A stretch of DNA of 64,000 bases from contig NZ_AP019400.1 of the NCBI RefSeq assembly GCF_004295585.1, positions 1,083,501 to 1,147,500 of the forward strand. Direction: 5' to 3'. Made by a program: the position numbers and the translations under genes. The notes under the pieces are model-generated. The model ran no database searches. It saw only the letters and a list, made by a program, of their open reading frames with translations, and was not told the origin of the DNA. This DNA comes from Cohnella abietis. GTDB lineage: Bacteria > Bacillota > Bacilli > Paenibacillales > Paenibacillaceae. Below, piece by piece: positions 1 to 9,217 of the stretch; positions within the stretch are counted from its first letter, which is position 1; each line of letters begins with the position of its first letter.

Positions 1-258
1 ATTCGAACAACAGCACTCAATCGCGGCTCCTTCAGACCACGTTGCTCGAAATATTCGAACATCACCCCTCAATCGCGCCTCCTCCAGACCCCATTGCTCG
101 AAAACATCGTACATCGGCCACCGATCGCGCCTCATCTAGACCTCGTTACTCGAAATATTCGAACAACACCCCTCAATCGCGTCTCATCCAGACCTCGTTA
201 CTCGAAATATTCGAACAACAGCACTCAATCGTGACTCATCCAAACTCCCCCAAGAACA
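1..258. repeat. 52-bp tandem array, family A, copy 1 (array end)
   Basis: About five units with an exact 52-bp period; the ATTCGAAC core recurs at 1, 53, (105, degraded), 157 and 209. The array runs off the left edge of the window. It is the reverse complement of the units at 50938-51665. Each unit carries the near-palindrome CTCGAAATATTCGAAC. Short open frames here rotate through the repeat, because 52 is not a multiple of 3, and are not genes. It lies about 105 bp upstream of etfB. Confidence 0.93.
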
Positions 259-363
259 GCGAGCAACCGGACAGACCAAAGTCATGTTATGAGCACTTGC
301 TTAATATAGATAGGATGAACAGTTAAACCGGGAGTTCAGTTATTGTCGGAGAGGGTGAGCAGC

Positions 364-1200
364 ATGCTGCATATTGTCGCTTGTATTAAGCAGGTGCCGG
401 ACACGAAGATCATTAAGATGAACCCGAAAACAAATACAATGGATCGGTCCAGTGCACCAGCAATACTGAATCCGTACGATGCACACGCGGTGGAGGAAGC
501 GGTTAGGCTAAGAGCGCGTTATGGCGGAATCGTATCTGTTCTTACGATGGGTCCTCCCCCGGCAGTAAAAGCCATTCGAAAATGCATCGAGATTGGTGCA
601 GACGAAGGTTATATGATTACGGATCGCGCTTTTGCGGGAGCAGATACGCTAGCGACTAGCTATACGTTAACGAAAGCACTAGAAAAGATCGGGGAGATCA
701 CTCCAATCGACCTGATCGTATGCGGCAAAATGACAATAGACGGTGATACAGGTCAAGTCGGTCCGGGAATTGCACGAAGATTGGATATGCCACCACTAAC
801 CTCGGTTAATAAGGTTACAGAGCTGAACAAAGCGGAGGGCTATGCGATTGTTCATCGAAAGCTGGAGGATGGATATGAGGTTATTCGTTCGACGCTACCT
901 TGCTTGATCTCGGTTGAAAAGGAAATTAACGAGGTTCCTTATTCCTCGCTTCCTAATATGCTGAGGGCTGCTCGTTATCAGCCACATATCTGGTCGGTGA
1001 GCGATCTGAAAGACATCGACAAAACACAGCTCGGACTTAAAGGTTCACCTACAATAGTTAGCTCGGTATGGGCACCGAAGAAGCCTCAAGGTGGTCAATT
1101 GCTAGAGGGTGAGCCAAATGAGCAAATTCGCCAGCTGCTTGCCGTCATGCTAGAGCATAAAGAGTTGTTCGGTGCTACAGCTGGAGGTGGAGTCTCTTGA
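364..1200 (+). CDS. etfB: Electron transfer flavoprotein beta subunit (FixA/EtfB)
   Basis: Beta subunit of a heterodimeric electron transfer flavoprotein; with the alpha subunit it binds FAD and passes electrons to the FixC/FixX quinone oxidoreductase. The N-terminus (HIVACIKQVPDT) and the internal GKMTIDGDTGQVGPGIA segment are typical of FixA/EtfB, and the length (278 aa) fits the family. An upstream in-frame TTG at 343 exists, but ATG 364 has GAGGGTG six bases before it and gives the canonical N-terminus. First gene of a four-gene operon; its stop overlaps the start of etfA. The fixABCX order suggests electron bifurcation or beta-oxidation-linked electron transfer; nothing here indicates nitrogen fixation. 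Confidence 0.95.
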   Translation: MLHIVACIKQVPDTKIIKMNPKTNTMDRSSAPAILNPYDAHAVEEAVRLRARYGGIVSVLTMGPPPAVKAIRKCIEIGADEGYMITDRAFAGADTLATSYTLTKALEKIGEITPIDLIVCGKMTIDGDTGQVGPGIARRLDMPPLTSVNKVTELNKAEGYAIVHRKLEDGYEVIRSTLPCLISVEKEINEVPYSSLPNMLRAARYQPHIWSVSDLKDIDKTQLGLKGSPTIVSSVWAPKKPQGGQLLEGEPNEQIRQLLAVMLEHKELFGATAGGGVS

Positions 1201-2231
1201 ATATGGAGGATTATCGCGGGGTTTGGGTTTTTATTGAGGAGAAGGACGGAATTGTAGCTCCTGTATCGCTTGAGTTGCTTGGTGCAGGTAAATGGTTAGC
1301 CGAAAAAAGAAAAACAGAGCTTGCCGGTGTATTAATCGGAGAAAATGTTCAGGAGCTAGCACAGACGGTAGTCGAATATGGAGCAGACAAGGTTTATGTA
1401 TACGATGATCCGATATATCGTTTCTACCGCACGGAAAGCTATATGAAAGCGATGCTCGCTTGTGTGGAAAAGTATAAACCAGAAATTTTACTCTATGGAG
1501 CTACCTCTACGGGCAAGGATTTAGCGAGCGCAGTGGCAACGGATCTTCCAACAGGGCTCACGGCAGATACAACACAGCTCGATGTTGAGGAGGATACTGG
1601 CTTATTATTAGCGAGTCGACCGGCTTTTGGCGGCAACATTATGGCAACGATATTGTGTAAGAAATATCGTCCACAGATGGCGACTGTTCGACCGAAAGTT
1701 ATGAAAGCGCTGTCTCGAAATAACGGAGCCACTGGGGAATTCATTCATGAGAGTATCCCCATTAAGGAAGAGGACATCCGCACGAAGGTACTGGAAATCG
1801 TCCAGACAACGACGCAGCGAATACGTATAGATGAAGCCGACATTATCGTAGCAGGAGGCAAAGGATTGGGTGGGCCCCTAGGCTTTCAGGTTATTCATCA
1901 ATTGGCAAACACACTAGGAGCGGTGGTGGGAGCTAGTAGGGATGTAGTGGAGGCTGGCTGGATCGGTCATCATCATCAAGTGGGGCAGACAGGGGCTACC
2001 GTAACTCCTAAGATTTATTTTGCTATAGGTATATCGGGCGCCATTCAGCATATCGTGGGGATGCAGAACTCCGGACTTATTATCGCAATCAACAAGGATC
2101 CCGCTGCTGCCATTTTCCAAGCTGCACATTATGGAATCGTAGGCGACGCGCTAACTATCGTACCTATGATAACCGAAGCTTTCAAAATTGCTTTAGGAAG
2201 AGAGGGAGAGGTCGATGCCAGAAAAGTTTGA
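1197..2231 (+). CDS. etfA: Electron transfer flavoprotein alpha subunit (FixB/EtfA)
   Basis: Alpha subunit of the ETF. The C-terminal FAD-binding domain is clear: AGGKGLGG near residue 220, then GHHHQVGQTG and a YFAIGISGAIQHIVGM signature near residue 280. At 344 aa it is normal for the family. TTG 1197 overlaps the etfB stop (TTGA) and has GGAGGTGG at 1183-1190 at good spacing; ATG 1203 is the alternative. Translational coupling with etfB is likely, matching the 1:1 subunit ratio of ETF. The 3' end overlaps fixC by 17 bp. Confidence 0.95.
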   Translation: MNMEDYRGVWVFIEEKDGIVAPVSLELLGAGKWLAEKRKTELAGVLIGENVQELAQTVVEYGADKVYVYDDPIYRFYRTESYMKAMLACVEKYKPEILLYGATSTGKDLASAVATDLPTGLTADTTQLDVEEDTGLLLASRPAFGGNIMATILCKKYRPQMATVRPKVMKALSRNNGATGEFIHESIPIKEEDIRTKVLEIVQTTTQRIRIDEADIIVAGGKGLGGPLGFQVIHQLANTLGAVVGASRDVVEAGWIGHHHQVGQTGATVTPKIYFAIGISGAIQHIVGMQNSGLIIAINKDPAAAIFQAAHYGIVGDALTIVPMITEAFKIALGREGEVDARKV

Positions 2232-3510
2232 TGCTATCGTCGTAGGTGCGGGACCAGCTGGAATAGCCTGTGCATACGAGCTCGCTAAAGCAGGGGTTAG
2301 CGTATTGCTAATTGAAAGGGGAGAATATCCCGGATCTAAGAATGTAATGGGAGGTGTACTCTATCGCAAAATGATGGAGGAAATCGTGCCAGATTTCCAT
2401 AAGGAGGCACCGCTTGAGCGCCCGATTGTGGAGCAAAGGTTTATGATGATGGATAAGGCATCAGCGATTACTTTCTGTTACAAAGGGATGGAGTGGGCAG
2501 AGGAGCCTTTTAACAATTTTACGGTGCTTCGAGCGAAATTTGATCAATGGTTTGCCTCCAAAGCGGTTGAAAAAGGGGCCTTACTCGTAAACGAGACGGT
2601 CGTATTGGAATGCATAGTGGAGGATGGGAAGGTTGTTGGGGTAAGAACGGATCGCCCAGATGGAGAGCTCCGAGCAGATGTTGTTGTGCTAGCAGATGGA
2701 GTTAATTCGTTGTTAGCCAAATCTCTCGGATTCCATAAGGAGTTCAGACCTGACGAGGTGGCACTAGCCACGATGGAGGTTCTGAAGCTAGATAAGAAAA
2801 TTATTGAGGATCGTTTTAATCTGGAGGAAGGCCAAGGCTGTACGATCGAGCTGTTCGGAGATGCAACGAAGGGCATTCTTGGTACCGGGTTTCTGTATAC
2901 CAATAAAGATACGCTAAGTATTGGTGTTGGAACGTTACTTTCCGGGCTGATTAAGCATAAGATAAAGCCTTACGAGCTAATGGAGTATGTCAAAACACAT
3001 CCGATGATCCGTCCCTACATTCAAGGTGCTGAACCCCAAGAGTATCTTGCTCATCTTATACCGGAAGGGGGCTATCATTCTATACCGAAGGTAGTCGGCG
3101 CGGGAGTGTTAGTTGTCGGAGATGCGGCGCAGCTCGTAAATGCCATTCATCGCGAGGGCTCCAACATGGCGATGACCTCAGGCCGATTGGCTGCGGAGAC
3201 AATTGTAGCTGCACGGGAGCGAGAGGATTTCTCCGAATCATCGCTAGATGAGTATCGTCAGCGGCTTATGGGCAGCTTTGTCGGCAAGGATATGAAGAAA
3301 TACAAGGATGCTACTCATCATTTTGACAAATTCCCGCAATACTTCGACCAATACATTCCGATGATGAACAAGGCTGCCAGCCAGATGCTTACAGTAGATG
3401 GAGCTTCCAAACGGGAGAAGCAGAAGAAAATATGGCGGGATATTGGTCCAGTAAAGCAGAAATTCAAGATTGCCCGTGATCTGTTTCGGGCATGGAAGGT
3501 GATGAAGTAA
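2215..3510 (+). CDS. fixC: FixC-type electron transfer flavoprotein-quinone oxidoreductase
   Basis: FAD-dependent oxidoreductase that accepts electrons from ETF and reduces the membrane quinone pool. A Rossmann motif, VVGAGPAG, lies at residues 9-16, a ribose-binding Glu follows in LLIERG, and a second FAD motif, GVLVVGDAAQLVN, sits near residue 300. At 431 aa it has FixC length and lacks the C-terminal iron-sulfur module of single-chain ETF-QO; that module is the next gene. ATG 2215 is preceded by AGAGGGAGAGG and overlaps etfA, so translation is probably coupled. Confidence 0.94.
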   Translation: MPEKFDAIVVGAGPAGIACAYELAKAGVSVLLIERGEYPGSKNVMGGVLYRKMMEEIVPDFHKEAPLERPIVEQRFMMMDKASAITFCYKGMEWAEEPFNNFTVLRAKFDQWFASKAVEKGALLVNETVVLECIVEDGKVVGVRTDRPDGELRADVVVLADGVNSLLAKSLGFHKEFRPDEVALATMEVLKLDKKIIEDRFNLEEGQGCTIELFGDATKGILGTGFLYTNKDTLSIGVGTLLSGLIKHKIKPYELMEYVKTHPMIRPYIQGAEPQEYLAHLIPEGGYHSIPKVVGAGVLVVGDAAQLVNAIHREGSNMAMTSGRLAAETIVAAREREDFSESSLDEYRQRLMGSFVGKDMKKYKDATHHFDKFPQYFDQYIPMMNKAASQMLTVDGASKREKQKKIWRDIGPVKQKFKIARDLFRAWKVMK

Positions 3511-3819
3511 ATGAGTGAGCCGCAGCCAGCCTCTGACCCAAAGGCTAGCATTGAGGAAAAACAATATTTGCTTCGTTTTAACGCGGATACGCAATCTCAC
3601 CTGCATGTGATGGACGCGGATGTTTGTATGACCAGCTGTCCGGACAAAATATGCACAATATTTTGCCCGGCTGAGGTGTACAAATGGGAGGAAATCCGCA
3701 TGCATGTCGGTTATGAGGGCTGTCATGAATGCGGGAGCTGCCGGATTGGATGTCCACATCAAAATATTAAGTGGGTGTATCCAAAGGGTGGGCATGGTAT
3801 CGTCTTTCGACTCGGGTGA
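3511..3819 (+). CDS. fixX: FixX ferredoxin-like protein
   Basis: Small iron-sulfur protein partnering FixC. The cysteines are arranged as CMTSCPDKIC..C and CHECGSCRIGCP in the C-terminal half of 102 aa, enough for a 4Fe-4S cluster of the FixX type. It starts directly after the fixC stop with a GGTGATG-like ribosome-binding site inside fixC. It completes the fixABCX set, so ETF, flavoprotein and cluster protein would be made together and act at the cytoplasmic face of the membrane. Confidence 0.93.
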   Translation: MSEPQPASDPKASIEEKQYLLRFNADTQSHLHVMDADVCMTSCPDKICTIFCPAEVYKWEEIRMHVGYEGCHECGSCRIGCPHQNIKWVYPKGGHGIVFRLG

Positions 3820-3836
3820 CAGGGGTGGGACGCAGG

Positions 3837-3989
3837 ATGAAGGTTGGAGACCACGTTGTATATTTGCAGGATGGTAGTAAAGGTATCATCATGGAAATCC
3901 ACGGTAACCTTTACCACATTATTTGGGAGGACCATTTTAGCAGCTGGGAAAATGGCGAAAGATTAAAGATCCAAGAAGCTTACTCGTGA
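3837..3989 (+). CDS. Small conserved-looking protein of unknown function
   Basis: A 50-residue ORF starting at ATG 3837, 17 bp after fixX, with a G-rich upstream stretch (GGGGTGGG). The sequence begins MKVGDHVVYLQDGSKGII and looks like a compact beta-rich, KOW/SH3-like fold, but no family is recognised. Its stop codon lies inside the left arm of the following terminator, so it is the last gene of the fix operon if it is translated. Codon usage and position favour a real gene, but no function can be assigned. Confidence 0.55.
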   Translation: MKVGDHVVYLQDGSKGIIMEIHGNLYHIIWEDHFSSWENGERLKIQEAYS

Positions 3990-4012
3990 TTTCTGACGAG
4001 TAAGCTTTTATT
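3976..4012 (+). terminator. Intrinsic terminator of the fix operon
   Basis: Perfect 12-bp stem AAGCTTACTCGT/ACGAGTAAGCTT with an 8-nt loop, followed by TTATTAT. The left arm overlaps the last codons of the small ORF. Confidence 0.88.
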
Positions 4013-4043
4013 ATGGTTGGCGGAAGTTTGTAGCCACTAACGC

Positions 4044-4487
4044 TCAACCCCAGCCAAACCATGCTCATCGTAGCAAAACGCGACGATAACGAGATGAAAC
4101 CCAGCCAAACCTTGCTCATCGTAGCAAAATGCGACGATGACGCTCCAAAAACTAACCAAGCCCTTCTCATCGTCGCAAAACGCAACGATAACGAGCCCAA
4201 CCCCAGCCAAACCCTGCTCATCGTAGCAAAATGCGACGATGACGGTCCAAAACTAACCCAGCCTTGCTCATCGTCGCAAAACGCGACGATAACGAGCTCA
4301 ACCCCGGCCAAGCCCCTCTCATCGTCGCAAAATGCGACGATAACGGGCTCAACCCCAACCAAGCCCAGCTCATCGTCGCAAAATGCAACGATAAGGAGCT
4401 TAAAACCAACCAAGCCCAGCTCATCGTCGCAAAATGCGACGGTAGCGATCTAATCTGAACCAACCCCGCGAAGCCCAGCTCATACAT
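4044..4487. repeat. 51-bp tandem hairpin array, family B
   Basis: About eight and a half units. The CTCATCGT core starts at 4064, 4115, 4166, 4217, 4267, 4318, 4369 and 4420, a 51-bp period with one 50. The best units contain ATCGTCGCA-AAA-TGCGACGAT, a perfect 9-bp stem with a 3-nt loop, flanked by CTC and GAG that extend it. Linkers rich in CCAACC/AAGCCC separate the hairpins. The array starts about 35 bp after the fix terminator. Open frames on both strands arise because 51 is 17 codons; there is no ribosome-binding site and no gene. Confidence 0.93.
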
Positions 4488-4497
4488 CTCCGTCACT

Positions 4498-4945
4498 GGG
4501 TGCTTAAACATATAGGGAGAGGAGTAGTTACCTGGGCGAGGGAGGTCACAATAGTACGTTAGTATGTTAACAAGCCAAAGCAGTAAATTTGCAGAGGGAG
4601 ATGGGCCGCGGAGTATATGGGCATGCATAGAATGGTCGAATTTTGGGTGCTTAAACATATAGGGAGAGGAGTTGTTCCCGCGGGGAGGATGTCACAATCA
4701 ATAGAAAGCTAGTTTGTTAACAAGCCATAGCATGTCAATTTGCAGGGGGAGATGTGCCGTGGAATGCATAGATAGGCTAAAAAGATCGAATTTTGGGTGT
4801 CTGAACATATAGCGAGGGGAATAGTATTTGGGGCGAGGATAGTATACAAAAGTGTGCGGATATGTTTATTGAACAGAGAGCTCCAATTTGCAGAATGGAT
4901 GGGTGGTGGAATCCATAGATATGCATAAGGGGTCGAATTTTGATG
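4498..4945. repeat. Three ~150-bp imperfect direct repeats (family D)
   Basis: Three diverged copies start with GGGTGCTTAAACATATAG at 4498, the same at 4645, and GGGTGTCTGAACATATAG at 4795. Each copy runs through AATTTGCAG and a GCATAGA...GGTCGAATTTT end. Periods are 147 and 150 bp. The third copy is the most diverged. No coding frame is maintained. The rest of the gap to 5065 is AT-rich and probably holds the promoter of the next gene. Confidence 0.8.
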
Positions 4946-5064
4946 TAATTTTGATGTAATTTGGATGAATAAGGATAGACGTTTTTCTTATTTCCTACTA
5001 TAATACTATTGATTAATAGGAAATTATTCCTAAATTATAACAATATAGTGGAGGATGAGATAAC

Positions 5065-5925
5065 GTGCAATGTACCCAATGCGGTCAGATCAATCAGTCA
5101 GCAAAATTTTGTGTGAAATGCGGTGCTAATTTACAAGCACAAGCAACATCGGAGGTAGCCTCAGCATCGGAAGCTGCAAGTAACCATTACCAACCTCCTG
5201 CACAACCATTTACCTTTCAGCAATCACCTATTCAACCAACTAATCATCAGCAACATACGACCCATCAGCAACCAGCGCGCCCTAACCAGCAGCTCGAGCA
5301 GGCGAAGCAAGTGAGCAAACAATATCTCTCTTATTTTCTTGAGGTATTGAAAAACCCAATCAGAACGGGACAAAACTCAACTGATGGGCACATGATCAAT
5401 GGGATAATCACCCTTATATTATTTTCTCTTATTCTACCTTTGATTGGTTATATTCAATTGCGCTCAAGGGTGTCACGTTACGGTTTCGGATTAGCTGATC
5501 ATATTTCATTCGGGGAAGTCGTAATTAAGAACTTTTTCATCCTATTTATTATCATCATGCTTATTAACTCTGTTATATTTCTAGTGCTTAAAGCTGGAAC
5601 CACAGCTGTTAATTACCGGGAAGTGACCGCTAGATTCGGAACGCTCATGATTCCTGCTGTTGCCTTCTTCTTAATTGCCCTCATATTTTCATGGTTGAGT
5701 GATGGCTCTTATGTGCTATTGTTATCTATCGGTCTGGGAATGTTATCTTGGTTCGTTGCCGTATGTTTCGTCATTTACAGCTTTAAGAAGGATCAAACAA
5801 GCGGACTGGATGCTTTCTATGGCGTCATCATTACCTATGTTGTGACTTTTTATCTTATTAAACAGCTGGGAGACGTTATCTTTAATACTCTATCTGGGAG
5901 CACAGGAAGCTTCTTTAATTTCTAG
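5065..5925 (+). CDS. Zinc-ribbon, multi-pass membrane protein (Yip1-like)
   Basis: A 286-aa protein with an N-terminal zinc ribbon (CTQCGQ...CVKCG, residues 3-19), a Gln/Pro/His-rich linker to about residue 90, and then five hydrophobic segments, compatible with a Yip1/YIP1-like membrane domain. GTG 5065 has GGAGGATGAG upstream. The same N-terminal zinc ribbon opens the next gene, 24 bp downstream, so the two are probably co-transcribed and function in the same envelope process. The role is unknown; the family assignment rests on general architecture only. Confidence 0.75.
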   Translation: MQCTQCGQINQSAKFCVKCGANLQAQATSEVASASEAASNHYQPPAQPFTFQQSPIQPTNHQQHTTHQQPARPNQQLEQAKQVSKQYLSYFLEVLKNPIRTGQNSTDGHMINGIITLILFSLILPLIGYIQLRSRVSRYGFGLADHISFGEVVIKNFFILFIIIMLINSVIFLVLKAGTTAVNYREVTARFGTLMIPAVAFFLIALIFSWLSDGSYVLLLSIGLGMLSWFVAVCFVIYSFKKDQTSGLDAFYGVIITYVVTFYLIKQLGDVIFNTLSGSTGSFFNF

Positions 5926-5949
5926 AATATAAGAATTCATAAGAAATAG

Positions 5950-7542
5950 GTGATTACCATCGCTTCGACGCATTTCTGTAAAGAGTGCGGAACAAGGATG
6001 GAGGGCGAATATGCCTTCTGTCCGGAATGCGGAACCCCTATTGATGTAGGTGCTCCAAGTGCTCCGCAAAATGATCCAAGCCAGCCTCAAGCTGTAACGC
6101 CGCAAGTTCTCGAAACACCGTCGTCGGAAACCGAAACGCCGCAAGTTCCCACAACACCGTCGTCGGAAACCGAAACGCCGCAAGTTTCCACAACATCGCC
6201 GGCTTACATAACGCCAACAGTTGCTCAGCCGCCAAAGCCTTCTTTCGCGCTGACGAAGAAAGCCAAGGTTCTTATCGCGAGTGGGTTAGTCGTCATCCTG
6301 CTCCTAGCTGGTACTTATTTCCTAGGCAAGTATTTAACGGACGAGCAGCGTATTATCGAACGTTTTGAAAAATCGATAACGGATAAGAAGTCGGACAAGC
6401 TATTTAATCTGCTATCGGCATCCAATGAAGATATTAAATTCGAGCAGAAGACTGCCGACGGCATAATAAACCATTTAAGCTCCAATAGGGAAGATTTATT
6501 TACAGTCATAAACCAATTGAAGGATGAAGCCAAGCAGCTTAAGTCCGGTGATGAGGAAGCGTTCGCTGACAATACTGATGGGGCGTTCGTCTACTTACAC
6601 AAGAAGGAAAAGAAGCGCTGGTTTCTCTATAACGATTATGAGTTGAAAATAAAGCGTTATATGATTCCGGTAGAGACAAACTACGAAGGTGCCAAGATTC
6701 TAATAGATGGCTCAGAGGCAGCTACTGCAAACGAAGCTGGCTCACGGATCGAGATAGGACCGTTCCTTCCGGGAGAGTATGAAATCAAGGCAGTTTATAA
6801 AGGCGAGTATACGACCCTAGAAAAAAAGTCCACAGTAGCTCTTTTCCCTATGAGCAGCTATAAGGATACAGTGGAGCTGATGTTAAAGGGTGAATTTATA
6901 GACGTTTACGCCAATTACAGTCAATCGCGTATTTTTATTAACGGTAAGGACATTGGTTTGGACGTGGGGGATGGGCAGAGAATCGGACCTATTGCTATTG
7001 ATGGCTCTAACCTCATCTACGTAGAAGCAGAATATCCTTGGGGCAAGGTTCAGAGTGAGGAAATAGCTGTTAACTCGGATCAAATTGAGCTAAGTATTAA
7101 TGCTCTAACCAAGAATGCCAAAGAGGATATTACGAATGCAGCCCACGATTTCGTCTACAGTATGGTAGATGCGTATAAGGCACGAGATACTAAACCTTTA
7201 AAGCATGTTCGTTCTGATCTGGTAGATTATTTCAAGGAATACTTCGTTGAAATGGTTAATAATGACCAGAGTTACTTAGGCGAGATTCATCGAATGACCT
7301 TCAATCCAGATAGCTTTAGAATTAATCAGTTAAGTGCAGATGAATACACTATTTCAGTTAAAGTTCAAATCGATCACAACGAATTATTTTACTACAAGGA
7401 ATATACTCCGGATCCTGTAGCTGTAGAGGGTAAGAGCTTCAACCAGTATGATTTGCAATATGAAAATGGACAATGGGTTGTGATTGGCTGGGGCCCTGAC
7501 TATGATACTGTAGGTACAGAGATGGAGGGTTCTTCTGAGTAA
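5950..7542 (+). CDS. TcaA/YvbJ-like zinc-ribbon membrane-anchored protein
   Basis: A 530-aa protein with a zinc ribbon (CKECGT...CPECGTP), a low-complexity linker, one transmembrane helix at about residues 100-120 (VLIASGLVVILLLAG), and a large extracellular part whose first half (FEKSITDKKSDKLFNLL) and immunoglobulin-like repeats (VETNYEGAKILIDG) resemble the TcaA domains of staphylococcal glycopeptide-susceptibility proteins. The linker carries a 13-residue unit (TPSSETETPQV plus two) twice, a 39-bp DNA duplication at 6115-6192. The GTG 5950 start has only a weak ribosome-binding site. Family knowledge suggests a cell-envelope stress role; this is inference. Confidence 0.82.
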   Translation: MITIASTHFCKECGTRMEGEYAFCPECGTPIDVGAPSAPQNDPSQPQAVTPQVLETPSSETETPQVPTTPSSETETPQVSTTSPAYITPTVAQPPKPSFALTKKAKVLIASGLVVILLLAGTYFLGKYLTDEQRIIERFEKSITDKKSDKLFNLLSASNEDIKFEQKTADGIINHLSSNREDLFTVINQLKDEAKQLKSGDEEAFADNTDGAFVYLHKKEKKRWFLYNDYELKIKRYMIPVETNYEGAKILIDGSEAATANEAGSRIEIGPFLPGEYEIKAVYKGEYTTLEKKSTVALFPMSSYKDTVELMLKGEFIDVYANYSQSRIFINGKDIGLDVGDGQRIGPIAIDGSNLIYVEAEYPWGKVQSEEIAVNSDQIELSINALTKNAKEDITNAAHDFVYSMVDAYKARDTKPLKHVRSDLVDYFKEYFVEMVNNDQSYLGEIHRMTFNPDSFRINQLSADEYTISVKVQIDHNELFYYKEYTPDPVAVEGKSFNQYDLQYENGQWVVIGWGPDYDTVGTEMEGSSE

Positions 7543-7548
7543 TTAAAT

Positions 7549-7590
7549 AAAGCCGTCCCTCGATATTTGAAGGGGCGGCTTTGTCGTTAA
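7549..7590. terminator. Bidirectional terminator between convergent genes
   Basis: The stem AAAGCCGTCCCT/AGGGGCGGCTTT (one G-T wobble), with a 10-nt loop, lies between the ends of two convergent genes and has A- and T-rich flanks usable in both directions. Confidence 0.8.
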
Positions 7591-9200
7591 TCTCTGGTCT
7601 CTTTCTTGGGCAGAGTGGATGGGGTGTAACGAGTGGCTATGAAATCCCGTTTATCGCGATACTCATTAGGGGTTATACCCGTAATATTCTTGAACACCTT
7701 GAAGAAGTATTTCTCGTCGGAGAAGCCGATTTTCGTCGCCACCTCGTAGATTTTGTATTGTGGGTTTTGCAGCAGCTCCTTGGATTTCTCAATCCTTAGC
7801 TTCTGTAAGTAGTGAATGAAATTAATGCCTGTTTTTTTCTTGAATAGCGTGCTGAAATAGCTAGGGTTCATAAAGATTTGATCAGCAGCAGAACGAAGTG
7901 TAATGTCCTGATCGTGATGCATCTCCATGTATTTAATAATGAAGGAGATGGCGTTGCTATCATAAGGAACCTTACGTGCTGCTGGACCCTTGGGAGTGTG
8001 AGTAAATGTAAATCTTTGTTTTACAAAATCGTTGAATGCATCCAGTGTAGTCGAGTTACGGTACATGCGGGTAAGGTCGGAGTGAGTCCGTGAATTCCAG
8101 TCCTGCTCTTCATCGGAGATGAATTCGGAATAGACAAGCAGATTGTAGATAGTATCCACAACAAAGCTAGGTGTAACCTCTTGCTGCTCTTGAATGAAAC
8201 GAAACCAGCTGTTGAGTGCGTCAGGCAATACTCGAAGATTTCCTTCATGAAGAGCATTACGAATCGTCTGTAAGAAAACATTCGGAGCCACGGATGTCCT
8301 GCCAAGAGGTACAGTTTCTCTATAATAAAAGTGACGCGACCCTGGACGCAGCAATCTGAAGTCCAAGGCATATGCCGACTGCTCGATAGATCTAGGCAGC
8401 AGCTCCAACGCTTCGAAATAATCACTGATTCCGACTCTAAGAGCTTGTCTATCTTCTACACCACACTCTGTTAAAAGGCTGGCAAGAATAGAATGAATTT
8501 GCCGGTTACTTACCATCGTACTATCATCAGTTCCTAATAATAGCAGGATATAACGACTCTCCGACTCACAGGCAGCGTAAATCGTCATAGCTGGGTGACT
8601 CATTTGCGTTATTTGGTTGATTAGATTACTTATGTCTACCGTGCTATTACCAGCATAAATAGATGCAGTAGCCAGATAACGAGAGCTTATCAATAGATCC
8701 ACTGAGGATAGAAGGGAAGGAATCTCAGATACAGCATGCTTCCCTTGGGCCATTTCAAGCAGAGCACGCTGTTGTCGTAGATTGGATGTTTCTTCAGCGG
8801 GTAAGCTTTTCGCAGCTTTTAATTCAGAGTCAAGCTGATTTATGAGCTTAGAAAGTGCATCGTATAGCTTTTTTTTCTTAATAGGCTTAAGTAAATATTC
8901 GTTTACACCAAGAGAGATAGCTTGCTGAGCATAAGAAAATTGCCCGTATCCGCTAAGTATGATGGATTTGGATTGAAGTTGAGCTTCAGCTAGATTACGA
9001 ATGAGCGCCAAACCGTCTCCATTGTCCATTTTAATATCCGTCACGATGATTTCCACGTTCTGCTGCTTGGCAATCTCAAGTGCTTCTTTTCCACTAGCTG
9101 CCTCTAGAATGCATTCAATGGATAAATCCATCTCCTGAATGATTTTTCTAATTCCTGCCCGGATAATATCCTCGTCCTCCACGATAAGTAAACGATACAT
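7587..9200 (-). CDS. YesN-type response regulator with AraC output domain
   Basis: Receiver domain (residues 1-120) with the acidic pocket EDED at 8-11, phospho-acceptor Asp55 in VTDIKM and the conserved Lys in LLKP. A long middle region follows, and the C-terminus is an AraC double helix-turn-helix (FIHYLQKLRIEKSKELL ... ITPNEYR). At 537 aa it fits the YesN class. The start at 9200 has GAGGAGG upstream. It lies 17 bp downstream of the YesM-type kinase on the same strand, so the two form one operon, divergent from the sugar importer at 11259, which is the most likely target. Confidence 0.93.
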   Translation of the reverse strand: MYRLLIVEDEDIIRAGIRKIIQEMDLSIECILEAASGKEALEIAKQQNVEIIVTDIKMDNGDGLALIRNLAEAQLQSKSIILSGYGQFSYAQQAISLGVNEYLLKPIKKKKLYDALSKLINQLDSELKAAKSLPAEETSNLRQQRALLEMAQGKHAVSEIPSLLSSVDLLISSRYLATASIYAGNSTVDISNLINQITQMSHPAMTIYAACESESRYILLLLGTDDSTMVSNRQIHSILASLLTECGVEDRQALRVGISDYFEALELLPRSIEQSAYALDFRLLRPGSRHFYYRETVPLGRTSVAPNVFLQTIRNALHEGNLRVLPDALNSWFRFIQEQQEVTPSFVVDTIYNLLVYSEFISDEEQDWNSRTHSDLTRMYRNSTTLDAFNDFVKQRFTFTHTPKGPAARKVPYDSNAISFIIKYMEMHHDQDITLRSAADQIFMNPSYFSTLFKKKTGINFIHYLQKLRIEKSKELLQNPQYKIYEVATKIGFSDEKYFFKVFKNITGITPNEYRDKRDFIATRYTPSTLPKKETRD

Positions 9201-9217
9201 GTTTCACCTGACCTCCT

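Noticed and set aside
3244..3795. 183-residue minus-strand ORF
   Set aside because: It lies opposite fixC and fixX, which have clear family motifs; it has no motif or ribosome-binding site of its own.
364..3819. Nitrogen-fixation locus
   Set aside because: Although the genes are fixABCX-type, no nif genes occur in the window; such operons are common in non-diazotrophic Firmicutes.
4061..4658. Overlapping ORFs with LLIVAKCDDD-type repeats
   Set aside because: They follow the family B hairpin repeat on both strands and lack start signals.
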